Assembly: GCA_018646675.1 (NCBI GenBank)
Contig: JABGUH010000012.1
Coordinates: 1 to 64,000, forward strand
From: Bdellovibrionales bacterium
Lineage (GTDB): Bacteria; Bdellovibrionota; Bacteriovoracia; Bacteriovoracales; Bacteriovoracaceae
Reading direction: 5' to 3'
Length of the DNA stretch: 64,000 bases
The position numbers were made by a program, and so were the translations under genes. Every line of letters starts with the position of its first letter. Positions within the stretch are counted from its first letter, which is position 1. Below, one piece after another: positions 1 through 8,615 of the stretch. The notes below the pieces were generated by a model, which did no database searches, was not told where the DNA came from, and saw only the letters and a list, made by a program, of their open reading frames with translations.

Positions 1-89
1 CGTTTCATTTTTAGATTATGATTTAGGATATTTTGACGATAGGTGTAGAAAGGTGGAGCCAATTACAGATCCCTTTGGGATGGAAAAAG

Positions 90-134
90 TGTAAACCATG
101 TCTCCGGTATAAAATGTAAAGTATGTCTCCGGTA
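90..134. repeat. Pair of 20-bp direct repeats, IS-end-like
   Basis: Two 20-base copies at 90-109 and 115-134 (beginning TGTAAA and ending GTCTCCGGTA) differ at two positions and lie 25 bases apart. Repeated TGTAAA...ATGTC...CCGGT blocks are the kind of multiple terminal repeats found at the ends of IS21/IS481-like insertion sequences. No transposase is visible in the window, so this is either one end of an element lying to the left or a remnant. The IS family is from memory, not a search. Confidence 0.4.
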
Positions 135-224
135 CGGACCGGTGAAACAGTTGGTAAAGCTGAGAACAATTGCGATTTAGTGTGAAGCCAACCAACGATT
201 TAGAGGGGTCCTTTGCGACTGTTG

Positions 225-281
225 TACCTGGAAGGTAACCGGTACCTTTTTGATACCTGGAAGGTAACCGGTACCTTTTTG
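225..281. repeat. Two tandem 28-bp terminator-like hairpin units
   Basis: An identical 28-base unit occurs at 225-252 and 254-281, separated by one A. Each contains AAGGTA-ACCGG-TACCTT, a 6-bp stem with a 5-base loop, followed by TTTTT, the form of an intrinsic terminator. No gene visible in the window ends immediately to the left. REP-like repeat or doubled terminator are both possible. Confidence 0.6.
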
Positions 282-527
282 CGTAACGACGTGTTATGAA
301 CGACTATCCATAACCTCCTCCTACATGTTCAGATGACACACGGTTCGAGGTTTAGAAAAACTGAGATTGCATCAATTATGTCATAGCTTCTAGGGCTGGC
401 GTCCACTTTTACCCTCCTGGTAAAAGTGTCAGGCATCTTCTCACTGCCTTCGGCAGCTCTTCATCCGCCGCGCAAAAATCGGCAGTTGATAAAAGCTTGA
501 GTTATGCAAAAATAGGTATTGTTTAAA
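282..527. other. Non-coding, hairpin-rich stretch downstream of tRNA-Val
   Basis: No credible ORF is present. It contains a perfect 10-bp inverted repeat (404-413 with 419-428, loop CTCCT) and a smaller hairpin CTGCC-TTC-GGCAG (444-456). The long hairpin resembles REP-type intergenic palindromes. Since tRNA-Val is read leftwards, these structures lie downstream of its 3' end, but neither is followed by a U tract in that direction. Confidence 0.5.
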
Positions 528-604
<77 letters not shown>

Positions 605-815
605 ATTAATATGACAAATGGAGATATTTTTTAACCTGAATTATCTTATACGGCAATAGTTTTAGTTAGTAAGCCTTGTAAATATATATAATTTATGAGG
701 GTTCGTGTAGTAGAGATGAGGGGAGTCACAATTACTATTAGTTTATAACTGCACTGCTCAGAAAAAATATTCCCCATCCTTTTGAGTTTTGATCCTATCT
801 TACCGATAATTATCT

Positions 816-2594
816 ATGAGAGTGACTTTAATCCTGACAGCATTACTATCCTATCTCGTCATCGGGGCCGACCTTTGGGCCGCCAACGGCACATTTAGTT
901 GCGATGGCTTAACTAGCTCCAGCAGTAGAGTTCAAGAGGAGTCAGTTGGCATTGGATTGGATTTGGCAAATCGAGAGGAGCAGTGTCACTCTGCTGCGAA
1001 CTTGTTATCTAGGGGAGTGTTGCTCGGCTCACTAGATAATTTGAGTCGGGAGGTCTTTGTTCAGTTAGTACAGTTCACTGCGCTTCAAGATATTTTAACA
1101 AGCTATCTAAACCAGTCGATGCGCTTCCGAGGGAAGCTTCACCCCTCTTTGGCAGTCGATAAAATCTGTCAAGATCGCTGTAGTAGTGAACAGCGAGAGC
1201 GACTGCTGCTCTTCGCTAACCAGCACAGTAAATTACTTGAGAGAAAGGTTAGCAATAAAGAGTTTAAAACATATGCCAACAGTGCCGAAGTCGCCGATCA
1301 GATAAATAGCAAAGTGGAGCAACTTAACTCTGGCTTGCTAGAGACTCAAAAGGCGATCGATGGGGCCAGAGTTGGGGTTAATGGCAAAGTAGAGCTAGAA
1401 CAGATGCCCGCAGCGGCCAAAAGTCTATTTGCCGGCCATCTTCGCCAATATCGCCAACTTCAAACTTCCGATCTGGGAGCGCTACTAGTTACCGATGCCA
1501 TAAAAAATAAAATCGGGTCAGTACGTTCGTTAAAGGAGCATCTACTGTACGGTAGAGCTGGTCGTTACCGTACCAAAACCCGGGCCCAGCGTCGTCATAG
1601 AATAACACCCTATCGCAAGCTAAAAGATCGTACCATACGCGGCAAAACCATTAAGAATAGTCGCGGTGCTGCTGTGACTAGAGCGGTAAATGAGAGTCTA
1701 GAGCGCCTAGCAGACCTGGGTCAAAAGGTATTGCCATCGAACCAGGGGCATCCATCTTTGCAACAGCTACTAAGAGTTGCACCGGTAGCAGTTGGACGAG
1801 TACTCTCCATCGCAGGCAGTCAGTCGGAGGCAGTCTGTCAGGAGCTGATTGCAATTGAGCAACAAAATAAGGATAGAGGTGAAGTCGAGCAGAGAGTAGA
1901 GAGTGCAATCTTAATCGCCGATTTGACATCCTTGGGTCTGATCCTTGCTGCACCATTTACTGGAGGAGTATCCCTTTTAGGATTAGGAGTCTCTCAAGGC
2001 GCTAAGTATACGGTAAAAAAGATGGTTAAGGTTGGGGTTGGCATGGGGATGGGATCGATGGGAGTTGATAGCATCTACTCTATTAACCAAACGATGAACT
2101 ATGGCAAATTACATAATGAACTTTTGGCAGGTTATATCTCCCAGTTACGCACCATTGAAGAGATGGATGAAGCGGATCGACTACTTGAACGTTTTAAAGA
2201 TTATCGCACTCGCGGGGTTCTTTCATCAATCGGGGTGATCAACTTTGGGGCATTGGCCAAACTTTTAAAGAGTGGTGAATTGTCACGTATGTTCAAATCA
2301 TCCAAAGGGGGGGGCAAGTTAGGCAGTGACCCTCTTGGGCCACAACGCCGAGTAAATGAGACTTTAGAGCAGTTGGCCCAAGACCCTGCTCTTGCTAAAC
2401 AGCTAAAGTTAAGCATGGATGCGGTTGGCCCCGAGCGATTTAACACCTTTATTGGTTATCTTTCACAGATGGATAAGGGGATACGCCAAAAAGTTTTTAA
2501 TCGCTTGCGCCTTTTAGGTCCAAATTCAAAAGTGGCCAATAACTTTATTTCTGAGACCTCAAAAGTGGTGGGTAAATCATGTCGCCGCAGATAG
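816..2594 (+). CDS. Exported protein of unknown function
   Basis: I do not recognise this 592-residue protein. Residues 1-22 form a signal peptide (MRVTLILTALLSYLVIGADLWA). The body is helical and charged, with a basic stretch near residues 245-285 (RTKTRAQRRHR and similar). A Gly-rich hydrophobic region lies at about residues 365-425, ending in VGVGMGMGSMGVD, and could insert in or cross a membrane. No catalytic motif is obvious. There is no clear ribosome-binding site, but the ATG immediately precedes the signal peptide. Its stop lies 17 bases before the likely start of the next gene, so the two are probably co-transcribed and may act on the same cell-surface process. It could be an exported effector or envelope protein; nothing in the sequence decides this. 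Confidence 0.75.
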   Translation: MRVTLILTALLSYLVIGADLWAANGTFSCDGLTSSSSRVQEESVGIGLDLANREEQCHSAANLLSRGVLLGSLDNLSREVFVQLVQFTALQDILTSYLNQSMRFRGKLHPSLAVDKICQDRCSSEQRERLLLFANQHSKLLERKVSNKEFKTYANSAEVADQINSKVEQLNSGLLETQKAIDGARVGVNGKVELEQMPAAAKSLFAGHLRQYRQLQTSDLGALLVTDAIKNKIGSVRSLKEHLLYGRAGRYRTKTRAQRRHRITPYRKLKDRTIRGKTIKNSRGAAVTRAVNESLERLADLGQKVLPSNQGHPSLQQLLRVAPVAVGRVLSIAGSQSEAVCQELIAIEQQNKDRGEVEQRVESAILIADLTSLGLILAAPFTGGVSLLGLGVSQGAKYTVKKMVKVGVGMGMGSMGVDSIYSINQTMNYGKLHNELLAGYISQLRTIEEMDEADRLLERFKDYRTRGVLSSIGVINFGALAKLLKSGELSRMFKSSKGGGKLGSDPLGPQRRVNETLEQLAQDPALAKQLKLSMDAVGPERFNTFIGYLSQMDKGIRQKVFNRLRLLGPNSKVANNFISETSKVVGKSCRRR

Positions 2595-2611
2595 AGCATG
2601 GTAGGAATCAG

Positions 2612-3517
2612 ATGAGAATGAGTTACGCATTTAAAAGAGCATGCCTAGTGGTTATGATACTAACACTGCTACTGAGTACCTCTCTATTCGCATTGACCAT
2701 TCAGCTTTTCACCACTGACGGTAAGCTGAAGAACAACCATTTAGAGCTACTTCGTAGCCTAAAACCAGGTGATACCATCCAGTTTGCTAACAACAGCAAG
2801 TTTAGCTATCGGGGCTTTCTGGGGGAGGGAACTAACCATCGTATTTTGGCGGTAACGACTGCTGATGCCCCTGCAACTATAAAAGCACTTCGACTACCAT
2901 TGACTCCAAACAGAGCGATGGGAGTTTTTGATCACTACTTGCATGGGTACAACAGTCTAATAAATACCGAGGTGAGAATTCCTAAGATGGTAGATAAACT
3001 GAAAAATCAGTACCTGCTAATGGAGTATATTCCACATCAGTTTAATGGATATGATTTTATGGTTAATCCCTCTAAAGCTGTGGGCCGTGGTGTCACCGCA
3101 GAGCAGGCAGAGAAGCTATTAAGCAAGGCGGAGAGCTCCTTCTATCGCTTCGCTATGGAGCTGGCCGGCCATCAAGAAATTGGAGACTTCCATCTAGGAC
3201 AGGCGGTCTACAATGTTAAAGCTGACAAGTGGTATCTACTTGACTTTGCCTCTCACTCTGAACCTGTCACCTCATTTAAACCTAAGCAGCTCAACCCACT
3301 GACTGGTATCGAACACTCTTTAGGTTACTCCTATGATGATATGGGGCGGGCCAAAATCAATGGCTACAATGGGTCATTTAAGACTCGTGATCTTACTCCA
3401 CGAGAGGAGCGAATTATAAAAAATAGTGAGATGGTAATAGAGTTGAGAAGGAAAAGGCTCCACCAGGAGTGTGGGGGCAATGTAATGATGCACTTTATGA
3501 AATTTGCGGACCCGTAA
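2612..3517 (+). CDS. Exported protein-kinase/APH-fold-like protein
   Basis: A 301-residue protein with a signal peptide (RACLVVMILTLLLSTSLFA). The ORF is open from 2579, but that start overlaps the previous gene; ATG 2612 has GGTAGGA at a normal distance and I prefer it. After the signal the order of motifs matches a kinase fold: a Gly-loop-like FLGEGTNHRILAV, a beta-3-like IKALRLP with a Lys, a hinge LLMEYIPH, then IGDFHLGQAVYN and WYLLDFAS. The last two resemble the APH-type catalytic loop (HGDxHxxN) and the metal-binding Asp-Phe motif, with Gln replacing the usual Asn. No close family is recognised. If active it would phosphorylate something outside the cytoplasm, or act after secretion. 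It probably belongs with the upstream exported protein. Confidence 0.6.
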   Translation: MRMSYAFKRACLVVMILTLLLSTSLFALTIQLFTTDGKLKNNHLELLRSLKPGDTIQFANNSKFSYRGFLGEGTNHRILAVTTADAPATIKALRLPLTPNRAMGVFDHYLHGYNSLINTEVRIPKMVDKLKNQYLLMEYIPHQFNGYDFMVNPSKAVGRGVTAEQAEKLLSKAESSFYRFAMELAGHQEIGDFHLGQAVYNVKADKWYLLDFASHSEPVTSFKPKQLNPLTGIEHSLGYSYDDMGRAKINGYNGSFKTRDLTPREERIIKNSEMVIELRRKRLHQECGGNVMMHFMKFADP

Positions 3518-3564
3518 AAGTTGTTAGGCTAAAATCTTGGATATGGTGGTGACACCAACTATGA

Positions 3565-4947
3565 TTAGGTTAATAGGCCAACTTTGAAACTTAGTTTTTT
3601 GATTTTAGCTTTACGAAGTTTCTTGATAGCACTCTCCACCAACTCTCGTTTTATCGCAACAAAACTGGTAGTGTTGGTAATTGAGATTTTACCAATATCT
3701 TGGAAGTTGATCTTGGCCTCGCCAATCAGAGTTCCGGCAATATCACTTGGTCTTAACCGGTCCCTTTTTCCCCTGCTAATGTAGATCGTTCCCATGGAAG
3801 GTATTAAATCATAGCCATCTGCGGCTGCAATGGCTTTTATGTCATCTTGTCGGAGTTTTTCATGTTTTAACTCAGATATTGCATCTACCTTTGGTTGCTC
3901 TTGGGAGACGAATAGAGTGATTGCCGTCCCACTCTTTCCCGCTCTTGCGGTACGTCCAACTCGGTGGATATAGATCTCTGGACTAGTAGGAAGATCGTAA
4001 TTGATCACCATTTCAAGATTTTCAATATCCAACCCTCGAGCAGCAACATCGGTGGCGACAAGGGCAGATAGACTGTGTTGAGAGAACATGGTCATCACAG
4101 AATTGCGTTCATTCTGGATTAGGTCGCCATGGATGGCGCGAGCATATATTTTTTCTTGTTGTAGTGATTTGGCAACGCTTTGACAGATCTGCTTTGTTTT
4201 ACAAAAGACGATAAAACGATCTGGCCGATAGTGCCCTAGAATTTTTAATAGTGCCGCTGTTTTATCCTTATGGGATGGTAGTTGAAAAAAAGTCTGTTCG
4301 ATTACATCCTGGTGATGAGAGGTGTCGACCTTAACAGTCTTGGAGTTGGTTTGTAATCGTTGGCCGAGCTTGGAGATCTCTTCTGGGAGGGTCGCGGAGA
4401 AGAGTAGGGTCTGTCGCTGCTCAGGTAGATGCCCTACTATTTTTATAATATCATCATAAAACCCCATATCAAGCATACGATCTGCTTCATCCAAGGTTAC
4501 TGTTTTAGTATTTTTGAAGCTAAGAGCTTTAATTTTTAGTAGCCGCAGGACTCTTCCAGGAGTGCCAACAACAATATGGGCCCCATGAGAGAGTGACCTT
4601 GTCTGTTGAAATTCAGATTGGCCGCCAGTAATGGCCAAAATCTTGATGTTGGGTAACATACGCCCGAGAGTCCTGATCTCTTGGGCCACCTGTTCCGCTA
4701 ACTCCCTAGTGGGACAGAGGATCAGTGAGTGAATAGTCCGATCTGCTATATTTAGCGCATTTAGTATGCCAAGAGCAAAGACAGCGGTTTTTCCACTTCC
4801 GGTTTTTGCCTGTGCTATTAGGTCGTGGCCCTCCAGAACCAGTGGCAGCCCGACCTGCTGGATTGGAGTCATAGAGCTAAAGCCTAACTCCTCTAGGTTG
4901 CAAGTTAACTGGTCTTGAAGTTTTAATGATCTAAAATCATCACTCAT
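3565..4947 (-). CDS. dbpA: ATP-dependent RNA helicase DbpA
   Basis: A DEAD-box RNA helicase of 460 residues, the length of Escherichia coli DbpA (457). Helicase motifs appear in order: Q motif with MTPIQ (26-30), AKTGSGKT (47-54), PTRELA (79-84), TPGR, DEADRMLDMGF (153-163), SAT (184-186), ATDVAARGLD and HRVGRTARAG. The last ~75 residues (from IYISRGKRDRLRPSDIAGTL) match the DbpA C-terminal RNA-binding domain, which in known homologues recognises hairpin 92 of 23S rRNA during large-subunit assembly. It is convergent with the upstream exported-protein pair and stands alone. Assignment to DbpA rather than another DEAD-box protein rests on this C-terminal domain. Confidence 0.93.
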   Translation of the reverse strand: MSDDFRSLKLQDQLTCNLEELGFSSMTPIQQVGLPLVLEGHDLIAQAKTGSGKTAVFALGILNALNIADRTIHSLILCPTRELAEQVAQEIRTLGRMLPNIKILAITGGQSEFQQTRSLSHGAHIVVGTPGRVLRLLKIKALSFKNTKTVTLDEADRMLDMGFYDDIIKIVGHLPEQRQTLLFSATLPEEISKLGQRLQTNSKTVKVDTSHHQDVIEQTFFQLPSHKDKTAALLKILGHYRPDRFIVFCKTKQICQSVAKSLQQEKIYARAIHGDLIQNERNSVMTMFSQHSLSALVATDVAARGLDIENLEMVINYDLPTSPEIYIHRVGRTARAGKSGTAITLFVSQEQPKVDAISELKHEKLRQDDIKAIAAADGYDLIPSMGTIYISRGKRDRLRPSDIAGTLIGEAKINFQDIGKISITNTTSFVAIKRELVESAIKKLRKAKIKKLSFKVGLLT

Positions 4948-5261
4948 AGTCTAACCTCTAAATGAAAAGTGGCCCTCTCCATCTCTAATGAAACAAAATC
5001 CTTAACTGCCATCTTGCACAGCGTTGTCTGGCATTAAGGATTAGTAGTTGTACTCTTTGATCCTTAGAATAGTAAGAGATATTTGACAAAATCACTGCAA
5101 ATAACCAGTGGTAGCTGAGAGCGCCATGTGTCATATAAGGGGTGATATTTATCACTGAAATCACTGTTAAAATAATACAAATGCCTACTACATAATTTTT
5201 AAGATCGCTGTTATATTAACCTACTGTTGCCTCGAATATTAATCAAATAAGGAGTTAATTA
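4948..5261. other. Divergent regulatory region between dbpA and napD
   Basis: No gene is seen in these 314 bases. The region must hold the dbpA promoter (leftwards) and the nap promoter (rightwards). It contains the CRP/FNR-type palindrome listed separately and an A+T-rich stretch (about 5160-5260) between it and napD. Confidence 0.6.
5142..5155. promoter_or_regulatory. CRP/FNR-family operator upstream of nap
   Basis: GTGATATTTATCAC is a perfect palindrome outside its central 4 bases and fits both GTGA-N6-TCAC (CRP) and the GTGAT-N4-ATCAC variant of the FNR/DNR site. Its centre is about 113 bases before the napD start. TAATAC at 5173-5178 could be a -10 box placing the operator near -40, the usual position for activation. 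The factor itself is not in the window. Confidence 0.6.
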
Positions 5262-5495
5262 ATGCCAGTTATGAGTTATATCGCATATCCCGTTGATGGC
5301 CGCTATCAAGAGATGTCCAATGATCTGGCCAGCCTAGAAAACTGTCAATTTATCCCTGCTGAAAATGAAGAGATCGGTATCTTTGTCTCTGATACACAGA
5401 GTGCCCAAGAGGAAGATCATCTTCAAGAGCGTATCAAGGAGTTGTCCTCAATTAAATGTTTGGCAATGACCTACGCACACTCAGACGAAGAATAA
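5262..5495 (+). CDS. napD: Nitrate reductase maturation chaperone NapD
   Basis: A 77-residue cytoplasmic protein with the small ferredoxin-like profile of NapD, which in characterised systems binds the Tat signal peptide of NapA and delays export until the molybdenum cofactor is inserted. It begins MPVMSYIAYPVDGRY and ends in a short acidic tail. A GGAG lies at the right distance from the ATG. It is the first gene of the operon and is followed after 46 bases by napA, which supports the call more than the weak sequence conservation of this family does. It is slightly shorter than the usual 85-90 residues. Confidence 0.82.
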   Translation: MPVMSYIAYPVDGRYQEMSNDLASLENCQFIPAENEEIGIFVSDTQSAQEEDHLQERIKELSSIKCLAMTYAHSDEE

Positions 5496-5541
5496 ACAAA
5501 TCTCAATATATATTTTAATTTTTTTTAAAGGAGTAGATTAA

Positions 5542-7869
5542 ATGAAAGTGAGCAATCTAAGTAGACGTGAGTTTATTGTACAAATGGCGATTAGTTCCGC
5601 AACTATTGCTGCCACTGCCATGATGCCAGGGGTGATTTTTGCTGGTTGGAATAAAAATGGCCAATCCTTAAAGAATGTTAAGTGGGGGAAGGCTCAGTGT
5701 CGCTTCTGTGGAACTGGATGCGGTTTGAAGGTTGGTCTCTCCAAGGGCAGAGCGGTTGCCGTCAAAGGTGATCCAGATTGCTCCGTTAACAAAGGATTGC
5801 TCTGTGTAAAAGGATATCACTCAGTTCAAACGCTCTATGGTAAGGATCGATTCAAGAAAGCCTATGTTCGTAAAAATGGAAAATTGAAAGCGGTCTCCAT
5901 TAATGAGGCGCTTGATGTGGTGGCCAACAAGATGAATGAGACCATCAAGAAGCATGGAAAGGATTCAGTTGCCATGTATGGATCTGGTCAGTGGACCATT
6001 CCAGATGGTTATGTTGCATCTAAATTCTTTAAAGGGTGTATTGGTACTAATAATTTAGAAGCCAACGCACGTCTCTGTATGGCCTCTGCAGTTGTTGGTT
6101 TTTTAACTACTTTCGGTGCCGATGAGCCCATGGGTTGTTACGACGATATTGACCATGCTGATACTTTTATCACTTGGGGAAACAATATGGCAGAGATGCA
6201 TCCGGTTCTCTTCTCCAGAATGTTGGATGTTAAGCAGAAGAAGAAAAATGTTGTGATTGTTGATTTTGCTACGCGAACCACCAGAACCAGTTACGGGGCA
6301 GACAAATCGATCATCTTTAAGCCTCAAACAGATTTAGCGGTTGCTAATGCTATCTGTTATGAGTTGATCAAGAGTGGAAAAGTGAATAAAGACTTTGTTG
6401 ATAAGCACGTAGCCTTCAAAAAGGGAAAGACTAATATCGGCTATGGTCTAGAGGACCATTTCAAGTTTAAAAAGAAGATGGAGGGAATCTCCTTTGATCA
6501 ATTAAAAGAGTTCTTGGAGGATTATACACCTGAAAAGGTGGAGAAGATCTCTGGAGTTAAGGCTAAAGATATTCGTTATATGGCATCACTGTTTGGTGAT
6601 CCTAAACGTAAGGTTGTCTCTTTTTGGTGTATGGGTGCCAACCAGCACACTCGTGGAACTTGGATCAACAACCTAATCTATAATATTCACCTGTTGGTAG
6701 GTAAGATTTCCCAGCCAGGTAATGGCCCATTCTCTTTGACTGGTCAGCCCAGTGCTTGTGGAACCGTGCGTGAGGTTGGAACGCTAACTCATAAACTACC
6801 ATTTGGTGTAGTAATGAAGAAGAAGGCCCGTGAAAAAGCGGCCAAGATCTGGAATATTCCTGAAAGCCGGATTGATCCCAAGCCATCTAATCACACCATG
6901 GCGATGTTTAGAGGCTTAGACCGCGGAGATATCCGATTTATGTGGGTGCAGGTGACCAATCCAATGGTGACAATCCCTAATTTAAATCGCTATCGCAAAG
7001 GTGCGATGAAGGATGATCGGTTTATCGTAGTCTCCGACATCTATCCAACTCCGACCACTGATATTGCAGATGTTATTCTGCCTGCTGCTATGTGGATTGA
7101 GCGAGAGGGACTATTTGGAAACTCTGAGCGGCGAACTCAGCACTGGGATCAGTTGATTGATCCTCCAGGTGATGCCATGAGTGACACTTGGCAGATAATT
7201 GAGGTTGCCAGAAGAATGGGCTTTAAAAAAGAGTTTCCATATAAGGAAAAGACCCATATCAAGGAGATCTGGAATGAGTATATTCAGTTCCATGATAATC
7301 CTAAACATCGCATGGCCCCTTATGATCTACTAAGAGAGAAGCCAGGAGTGATGTGGCCATACGTTAATGGGAAGTCTACTCAGTGGCGCTTTAATAGCAA
7401 ATATGATCCTGCCTGCTCCAAGGACAAAGAGTTTGATTTTTATGGTAAACCTGATCACAAGGCGTGGTTGATCTTCAGACCTTATGAGCCAGCAGCAGAG
7501 TCACCAAGTAAGGAGTATCCATTCTGGCTAAATACCGGCCGGGTGGTCGAACACTGGCATACTGGCTCTATGACTCGTCGGGTGCCGGTACTCCATCAAG
7601 CGATGCCAAAGGCATATGTGGAGATTAACCCCAAAGATGCTAAGGAACTTGGGATTACTAATGGAGACAAGGTTAAGGTTAGCTCCAAGCGGGGAGCGGT
7701 TACCTTTGTCGCCAGTATTGATGGTAGAGGAAGACCTCCAATGGGACAGGTTTTTATACCTTTCTTCGATGAGAGCTATTTAGTTAACGAATTAACTCTC
7801 GATGCTTTCTGTCCACTGTCCAAGCAACCAGACTATAAAAAGTGTGCGGTTAAGATTGAGAAAGCTTAA
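5542..7869 (+). CDS. napA: Periplasmic nitrate reductase catalytic subunit NapA
   Basis: The molybdenum enzyme that reduces nitrate to nitrite in the periplasm; 775 residues, nearer the short monomeric type (about 755) than the ~830-residue enterobacterial form. A Tat signal (SRREFIVQMA, residues 7-16) is followed by the [4Fe-4S] ligands C53, C56, C60 and C88. Lys90 occupies the conserved electron-relay position. C179 in NARLCMASAVVGF is the Mo-bis-MGD ligand, and GADEPMGCYDDIDHADTF is a NapA hallmark. The C-terminal molybdopterin dinucleotide-binding domain is intact (LNTGRVVEHWHTGSMTRRVP). A good ribosome-binding site (AAAGGAG) precedes the ATG. Neighbours napD and napB fit; napC, napG and napH are absent. 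Confidence 0.97.
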   Translation: MKVSNLSRREFIVQMAISSATIAATAMMPGVIFAGWNKNGQSLKNVKWGKAQCRFCGTGCGLKVGLSKGRAVAVKGDPDCSVNKGLLCVKGYHSVQTLYGKDRFKKAYVRKNGKLKAVSINEALDVVANKMNETIKKHGKDSVAMYGSGQWTIPDGYVASKFFKGCIGTNNLEANARLCMASAVVGFLTTFGADEPMGCYDDIDHADTFITWGNNMAEMHPVLFSRMLDVKQKKKNVVIVDFATRTTRTSYGADKSIIFKPQTDLAVANAICYELIKSGKVNKDFVDKHVAFKKGKTNIGYGLEDHFKFKKKMEGISFDQLKEFLEDYTPEKVEKISGVKAKDIRYMASLFGDPKRKVVSFWCMGANQHTRGTWINNLIYNIHLLVGKISQPGNGPFSLTGQPSACGTVREVGTLTHKLPFGVVMKKKAREKAAKIWNIPESRIDPKPSNHTMAMFRGLDRGDIRFMWVQVTNPMVTIPNLNRYRKGAMKDDRFIVVSDIYPTPTTDIADVILPAAMWIEREGLFGNSERRTQHWDQLIDPPGDAMSDTWQIIEVARRMGFKKEFPYKEKTHIKEIWNEYIQFHDNPKHRMAPYDLLREKPGVMWPYVNGKSTQWRFNSKYDPACSKDKEFDFYGKPDHKAWLIFRPYEPAAESPSKEYPFWLNTGRVVEHWHTGSMTRRVPVLHQAMPKAYVEINPKDAKELGITNGDKVKVSSKRGAVTFVASIDGRGRPPMGQVFIPFFDESYLVNELTLDAFCPLSKQPDYKKCAVKIEKA

Positions 7870-7906
7870 ATAGTTTTTAAAGTTGCCTGTAATTGGAGAT
7901 ATGGTA

Positions 7907-8569
7907 ATGAAAAAGTACAATATTTTTAATCCGCACTATCTGTTAAGAAGTGCAATATTGGTGGCGCTATCAACTCTGCTTGGTGTGTCACTAAACTTTA
8001 AGGTCGTGGCCAGTGATACGGTGGTCCTGTCTGATATAAAATCTGAAGCGGGCATGTTTCTGCCCTTAAAAGAGAAGGTTAAAAAGAGTAAAAAGAAGAA
8101 AGTCAGAAAGGGAAAGAAGCGAAGGTTAAAGAGCTACTATGCTCTTCGAGCTTTTCATGGAGCACCTCCCACCATTCCTCACTCTATAAAGAATAAGAAG
8201 GGGAAGAGATCGAAGTGCCTCTCCTGTCATAAAAAAGATCGCTATATTTCCAAGTATAAGAGCTACGCGCCTTTAACTCCTCACCCTGAATATATCGATT
8301 GTGGGCAGTGCCACGTACTGGCAAATCGCAAGAATGGTATTTTCAAAAAGGGCATTAGCTGGAAGAGCTATAATCCACCCAAGACCAACAGGTCGGTCTT
8401 CCCCGGTGCTCCGATGAGTGTGCCTCACTCTTTTCAATTCAGAGAGGCATGTTCCAAGTGTCACGTTGGGCCAACGGCGCTAAAAGAGGTTAGGACCAAA
8501 CATCCTGAGCGTCTAAATTGTCGCCAGTGCCACATCAACCAGTTGGAGCAGACTAGTTGGCAGCGTTAA
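7907..8569 (+). CDS. napB: NapB-like c-type cytochrome with four haem motifs
   Basis: Electron-transfer partner of NapA, probably periplasmic or tethered by its N-terminal hydrophobic segment (residues 10-30). ATG 7907 sits 8 bases after GGAG, so I prefer it to the TTG at 7883. After a very Lys-rich linker come two similar blocks. The first has HGAPPTIPHS followed by CLSCH and CGQCH; the second has PGAPMSVPHS followed by CSKCH and CRQCH. Canonical NapB has one such block with two haems, so this looks like an internally duplicated, tetrahaem version. It follows napA by 37 bases. An unrelated multihaem cytochrome is the alternative, but the GAP-xx-PH block before each haem pair is NapB-like. 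Confidence 0.8.
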   Translation: MKKYNIFNPHYLLRSAILVALSTLLGVSLNFKVVASDTVVLSDIKSEAGMFLPLKEKVKKSKKKKVRKGKKRRLKSYYALRAFHGAPPTIPHSIKNKKGKRSKCLSCHKKDRYISKYKSYAPLTPHPEYIDCGQCHVLANRKNGIFKKGISWKSYNPPKTNRSVFPGAPMSVPHSFQFREACSKCHVGPTALKEVRTKHPERLNCRQCHINQLEQTSWQR

Positions 8570-8615
8570 TTCCGGGTCTGTGCTGGTGTATTTTATGTGT
8601 TCAGCAGAGGATGCC

